The notes under the pieces: model-generated | Databases searched by the model: none | What the model saw: only the letters and a program-made list of their open reading frames with translations | What the model was told of the DNA's origin: nothing | In this document: piece after piece, positions 61,038 through 64,000 of the stretch | Position numbering within the stretch: position 1 is the stretch's first letter | How the letters are laid out: every line of letters begins with the position of its first letter | Made by a program: the position numbers and the translations under genes | Source: Streptomyces changanensis | GTDB lineage: Bacteria; Actinomycetota; Actinomycetes; Streptomycetales; Streptomycetaceae | Assembly (NCBI RefSeq): GCF_024600715.1 | Contig: NZ_CP102332.1 | Location: forward strand, 1,364,001-1,428,000 | DNA: 64,000 bases | Reading direction: 5' to 3'

Positions 61038-62873
61038 ATGGCTTCCTCCCTGCCGAGAACCGCAGCCGTCTCGGCCGTCGTCGCCGCCGCTCTGGCCGGC
61101 GGCCTGCTCGCCGGGGCCTCCACCTCGGCGGCGGACACGACCGACACCGTCCGCATCCACGACGTGCAGGGCTCCACCCGCGTGTCCCCGCTCGTCGGGC
61201 AGCGCGTCACGGACGTCCCCGGCGTCGTCACGGGCGTCCGGGACCACGGCTCGCGCGGCTTCTGGTTCCAGGACCCGCGAGGAGACGGGGACGCGGCGAC
61301 CAGCGAGGGCCTGTTCGTCTTCACCGGCTCGAAGCCGACCGTCGCCGTCGGCGACGCCGTCACGGTGTCGGGCACGGTCACCGAGTACGTCCCGGGCGGA
61401 GTCGCCTCCGGCAACCAGTCGCTCACGCAGATATCGAAGCCCACCGTCACCGTCGTCTCCTCCGGCAACCCGGTGCCGGCGCCCGTGACCGTCACCGCCC
61501 GTTCCGTGCCGGACGCGTACACCCCCGCGGGCGACCCGGCGAACGGCGGCTCGATCAACGGCCTGCCACTGCGCCCCGACCGGTACGCCCTGGACTACTA
61601 CGAGTCGCTGGAGGGCGCCAACGTCCGCATCGGCTCCTCGCGCGTCGTCGGCCCCAGCACCGAGCACGCCGAGCTGTGGGTGACCGTCAAGCCCCGCGAG
61701 AACGCCAACCACCGGGGCGGCACGGTATACGGCTCGTACACGTCGCAGAACACCGGCCGCCTGAAGGTCCAGTCGCTCGTCCCGCTGGCCCAGCAGCCCT
61801 TCCCGACCGCGAACGTCGGCGACGTCCTCGCGGGTGTCACCGAGGGCCCGCTCGACTTCAACCAGCACGGCGGCTACACCCTCACCGCGCGGACCCTCGG
61901 CACCGTCCAGGACCGCGGCCTGGTGCGCGAGAAGACCCGTGCGCAGCACCACGGCGAGCTGGCCGTCGCCACGTACAACGTGGAGAACCTCGACCCGACC
62001 GACCCGCAGGAGAAGTTCGACGCGCTCGCGAGGGCCGTCGTCGACAACCTCGCCTCCCCCGACGTCCTCGCGCTGGAGGAGATCCAGGACGACAACGGCG
62101 CCAAGAGCGACGGGACCGTCACCGCCGGCGAGACACTGAAGCGGTTCACGGACGCGATCGTCGCCGCCGGCGGACCGGCCTACGCGTGGCGCTCCATCGA
62201 CCCGCAGGACGGCAAGGACGGCGGCCAGCCGGGCGGCAACATCCGCCAGGCGTTCCTCTTCAACCCCGCCCGTGTCTCCTTCACCGACCGCGCGGGCGGC
62301 GACGCGACGACGGCCACCGAGGTCGTCAAGGAGCGCGGCAAGGCGGCGCTCACCCTCTCCCCCGGCCGGATCGACCCGGCGAACGCCGCCTGGGAGAACA
62401 GCCGCAAGCCGCTCGCGGGCGAGTTCACCTTCCGCGGGCGCACGGTCATCGTGGTCGCCAACCACTTCGGCTCGAAGGGCGGCGACGAGTCGATCGTCGG
62501 GCACCGCCAGCCGCCGAACCGTTCCTCCGAGGCGCAGCGCCACCAGCAGGCGCGGGTCGTCAACGCCTTCGTCAAGGACGTCCTGGCCGTGCAGCGCAAC
62601 GCCGACGTCGTGGTCCTCGGCGACATCAACGACTTCGAGTTCTCCGACACGACCGCGGCGCTCACCGACGGCGGCGCCCTGCACGCGGCCATCACCAGCC
62701 TGCCGTGCTCCGAGCGCTACTCGTACGTCTTCCAGGGCAACAGCCAGGTGCTGGACCAGATCCTGACCAGCCCCGGCATCCGCCACTTCAGTTACGACAG
62801 CGTGCACATCAACGCGGAGTTCGCCGACCAGAACAGCGACCACGACCCGCAGGTGCTGCGCTTCCGCCCCTGA
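61038..62873 (+). CDS. Secreted endonuclease/exonuclease/phosphatase (ExeM/NucH-like)
   Basis: 611 residues with a Sec signal (about 1-33, AVSAVVAAALAGGLLAGASTSAA). An OB-like N-terminal domain (about 35-290: VPGVVTGVRDHGSRGFWFQDP, SGTVTEYVPGG) precedes an endonuclease/exonuclease/phosphatase domain with motifs ATYNVENLDP, ALEEIQDDNGA, VVVLGDINDFEFSD and NSDHDPQVL. This is the ExeM/extracellular nuclease pattern: a secreted metal-dependent nuclease that frees phosphate and nucleotides from DNA. ATG at 61038 follows TTGGAG. A good hairpin ends it. Confidence 0.92.
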   Translation: MASSLPRTAAVSAVVAAALAGGLLAGASTSAADTTDTVRIHDVQGSTRVSPLVGQRVTDVPGVVTGVRDHGSRGFWFQDPRGDGDAATSEGLFVFTGSKPTVAVGDAVTVSGTVTEYVPGGVASGNQSLTQISKPTVTVVSSGNPVPAPVTVTARSVPDAYTPAGDPANGGSINGLPLRPDRYALDYYESLEGANVRIGSSRVVGPSTEHAELWVTVKPRENANHRGGTVYGSYTSQNTGRLKVQSLVPLAQQPFPTANVGDVLAGVTEGPLDFNQHGGYTLTARTLGTVQDRGLVREKTRAQHHGELAVATYNVENLDPTDPQEKFDALARAVVDNLASPDVLALEEIQDDNGAKSDGTVTAGETLKRFTDAIVAAGGPAYAWRSIDPQDGKDGGQPGGNIRQAFLFNPARVSFTDRAGGDATTATEVVKERGKAALTLSPGRIDPANAAWENSRKPLAGEFTFRGRTVIVVANHFGSKGGDESIVGHRQPPNRSSEAQRHQQARVVNAFVKDVLAVQRNADVVVLGDINDFEFSDTTAALTDGGALHAAITSLPCSERYSYVFQGNSQVLDQILTSPGIRHFSYDSVHINAEFADQNSDHDPQVLRFRP

Positions 62874-62889
62874 CGCACCCCACCGCTCG

Positions 62890-62950
62890 CGCCCCTGCGG
62901 GGCGCCCCCCGGGCGAGGACCTCGCCCGGGGGGCGCGCTCCGCAGGGGCG
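62890..62950. terminator. Nested double hairpin after the nuclease gene
   Basis: Inner arms of 17 bp (62902-62918, 62920-62936; a strict loop of one base, in practice a short loop) are enclosed by 11-bp outer arms CGCCCCTGCGG (62890-62900) and CCGCAGGGGCG (62940-62950). It lies 17 bp after the stop, between convergent genes. Confidence 0.9.
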
Positions 62951-63004
62951 TTCCGCCTATCCGCTCCACAGGGGCGCCCGGGCGTCCCGCAGGGGCGTTC
63001 CGCC
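62941..63004. repeat. 17-bp direct repeat CGCAGGGGCGTTCCGCC
   Basis: Exact copies at 62941-62957 and 62988-63004; the first overlaps the terminator's outer arm, the second abuts the stop of the monooxygenase-like gene. Confidence 0.75.
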
Positions 63005-63005
63005 G

Positions 63006-63719
63006 CTACGCGTCCGCGGCGAGGCTGAGCGCGGGCGTGTAGCGGCGCAGCCGACCGCGGACCAGCCCGGGGGAGGTCCGCACCCGGCTCCACTGCGGGG
63101 TGAGCCCTGCGACGCCCCCGCCGGACGCGGCGAGGGCCTCCTCGTGGGCGGCGGCGCTCTCCCACTCGGCGTAACCGAGCACGCGGGTGCCGTCCAGACC
63201 CGTGTGGAAGTGGGCGGAGACGCCCCCGGGGTGCGGCGCCGGGCCGCCGACCAGCGCCTCGAACACCGCGTCCCCCCAGCCCTGTTGGCGGGCTGGATCC
63301 GGTCCGTCGAACTCCACGTCCACCGTCACCACGCGCCCCGGCACCCTGTCGTCGCCCGGCGCGGGCACGACGCTGCGGTGGAGCGCGTACGAGTGGAGCG
63401 CGACGCGCTCGATGCCGGGCACCGCGGCGTCGATCGCGGCGTTCCTGGCGGTGCGTTCGGTGCGGACGAGTTCCTGGTAGTCGTCCTCGGACCGCCACTG
63501 GGAGTAGTGGAGCAGGGTGTCCCCGTCCGCGCCGACGTGGACGGTGTACGAGAGCAGCCCGTCGGTCGGCCACTGCCGTGCGAGCCAGGTGCGGGCGATG
63601 GCGTCGACGGCGGCGCGCTGCCGCTCCGGCGTGCCGACGCGCCAGGTACTGGCCTTGACGAGGCCGACTCCCGGACGGGTGAGGTCGGGGCGGGCGTGCG
63701 GTAGGACGTGCGCGGTCAT
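63006..63719 (-). CDS. Antibiotic-biosynthesis-monooxygenase (ABM)-fold protein, SoxR-regulated type
   Basis: 237 residues made of two ABM-like (dimeric alpha/beta barrel) modules: about 20-115 (VGLVKASTWRVGTPERQRAAVDAIARTW, LLSYTVHVGADGDTLLHYSQWRSEDDYQELVRTE) and 125-230 (VTVDVEFDGPDPARQQGWGDAVFEALVGG, HFHTGLDGTRVLGYAEWESAAAHEEAL). Such proteins oxidise quinone-like or other electron-rich aromatics without cofactors, or act as stress proteins. The predicted promoter is SoxR-type. It resembles, from memory, S. coelicolor SCO1909, a known SoxR target. ATG at 63719 follows GAGGAGG. Confidence 0.87.
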   Translation of the reverse strand: MTAHVLPHARPDLTRPGVGLVKASTWRVGTPERQRAAVDAIARTWLARQWPTDGLLSYTVHVGADGDTLLHYSQWRSEDDYQELVRTERTARNAAIDAAVPGIERVALHSYALHRSVVPAPGDDRVPGRVVTVDVEFDGPDPARQQGWGDAVFEALVGGPAPHPGGVSAHFHTGLDGTRVLGYAEWESAAAHEEALAASGGGVAGLTPQWSRVRTSPGLVRGRLRRYTPALSLAADA

Positions 63720-63734
63720 GTTGCCTCCTCGGCC

Positions 63735-63774
63735 GAACTGCCCGGCCGGACCCCGTGGTCCGGCCGGGCAGTTC
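63735..63774. terminator. 18-bp hairpin in the ABM-gene leader
   Basis: Arms GAACTGCCCGGCCGGACC (63735-63752) and its complement (63757-63774) with a CCGT loop. It lies after the DUF4235 stop and just downstream of the predicted -10 of the ABM gene. Confidence 0.75.
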
Positions 63775-63775
63775 C

Positions 63776-63806
63776 ATCCTCAGAGCTCAAGCGCGCTTGA
63801 GGTCAA
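63776..63806 (-). promoter_or_regulatory. SoxR-type promoter and operator of the ABM gene
   Basis: On the - strand TTGACC (63806-63801) and GAGGAT (63781-63776) are 19 bp apart, the long spacer typical of MerR-family promoters. The spacer contains the palindrome CTCAAGCGCGCTTGAG (63786-63801), matching the SoxR box CTCAAG-N4-CTTGAG. It overlaps the stop codon of the neighbouring gene. Confidence 0.8.
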
Positions 63807-64000
63807 TGGTCGGAGGGCCACGTTCCGGTGAGCCTCCGCACCCCGGTCGCGCCACCGCGGTCCACGGCCGCCCGCACCGTCGCGAAGATGGCCCCCTGGA
63901 GGGCGGCGGCGATCAGGACCTCCCGCCAGGAGCGGTCCTCGTCCAACGCGTCGGGGGCGTCACTGCCTCGCCCGACGGCCGCCCACGCCTTGCCGAACAG
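63803..64000 (-). CDS. DUF4235 family membrane protein (C-terminal part)
   Basis: 65 residues before the edge, ending LFGKAWAAVGRG, then SWREVLIAAALQGAIFATVRAAVDRGG. This is the end of the small DUF4235 family of actinomycete membrane proteins (about 90 residues), with one helix here and one expected beyond the edge. The stop TGA lies inside the SoxR-type box. Function unknown. Confidence 0.75.
   Translation of the reverse strand: MFGKAWAAVGRGSDAPDALDEDRSWREVLIAAALQGAIFATVRAAVDRGGATGVRRLTGTWPSDH

Noticed and set aside
1..64000. tRNA, rRNA, insertion sequences, integrases or attachment sites
   Set aside because: I looked for cloverleaf-like arms ending in CCA, transposase motifs (DDE, HTH with flanking repeats) and integrase motifs and saw none.

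Overview
The window is 64 kb of very GC-rich DNA (well over 70% G+C by eye). Start codons are often GTG, many genes overlap by 4 bp, and third codon positions are almost all G or C. Together with the ectABCD cluster, a class-E type LAETG sortase substrate, a cobalamin cluster led by a fused ChlI/ChlD-type chelatase, an iron box of the DmdR type and many twin-arginine or lipoprotein signals, this points to a Streptomyces chromosome. The gene content resembles, from memory, the SCO1850-SCO1909 part of the S. coelicolor chromosome. No rRNA, tRNA, CRISPR array, insertion sequence or phage gene was seen.

Layout. (1) 0-6 kb: the end of a cobalamin operon on the + strand (chelatase, CobO, CobB, CobE/CbiG-like, CobC-like aminotransferase), closed by a 14-bp hairpin terminator. 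(2) 6.3-14 kb: an LAETG surface protein, an iron-box-controlled penicillin-acylase-like hydrolase coupled to an acetyltransferase, an amidohydrolase, a class V aminotransferase, and a LysR regulator with a long repeat tail. (3) 14.5-17.9 kb: ectABCD for ectoine and 5-hydroxyectoine, ending in a 17-bp hairpin. (4) 18-36 kb: mostly housekeeping and accessory genes. These include an ene-reductase with a divergent MarR regulator, a PLP enzyme, a DsbA/FrnE protein, a SpoIIE-type phosphatase, a VOC protein, an aldehyde dehydrogenase with a divergent IclR regulator, a GNAT enzyme, a membrane protein with a histidine kinase and response regulator, a penicillin-binding protein, and an integral-membrane M48 protease with a small partner.

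(5) 36-54.7 kb: a large pectin/galacturonate locus. Two PL1 pectate lyases (one fused to a CE8 pectin methylesterase), a CE12-type acetylesterase, a GH43 enzyme, a sugar-binding lipoprotein and two permeases, a Gfo/Idh/MocA oxidoreductase, a DUF6807 protein, an IlvD/Edd dehydratase, a DapA-family lyase and a GntR/FCD regulator are all on the - strand. Next to them a divergent promoter pair drives uronate dehydrogenase (+) and a 5-dehydro-4-deoxyglucarate dehydratase with a TIM-barrel-like protein (-). The likely flow is: secreted enzymes de-esterify and cut pectin, the ABC system imports oligomers, uronate dehydrogenase oxidises galacturonate, and the dehydratase gives 2-oxoglutarate semialdehyde. 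The aldehyde dehydrogenase at 24.7-26.2 kb can turn that into 2-oxoglutarate. The lactonase and galactarate dehydratase steps have no obvious gene here.

(6) 55-64 kb: an AraC regulator, a TerD-domain protein, a PhoX-type phosphatase behind a PHO-box-like repeat, an acidic hypothetical protein, a secreted nuclease-like protein, a monooxygenase-like protein behind a SoxR-type promoter, and the end of a DUF4235 protein.

The best leads are the regulatory sites read directly from the DNA (iron box, SoxR-type promoter, duplicated TGTCCA-N5-GTGAA motif, PHO box), the PL1-CE8 fusion, the uncharacterised TIM-barrel and M48 gene pairs, and the repeat-tailed LysR protein. All family names rest on motif recognition by eye; no database search was run.
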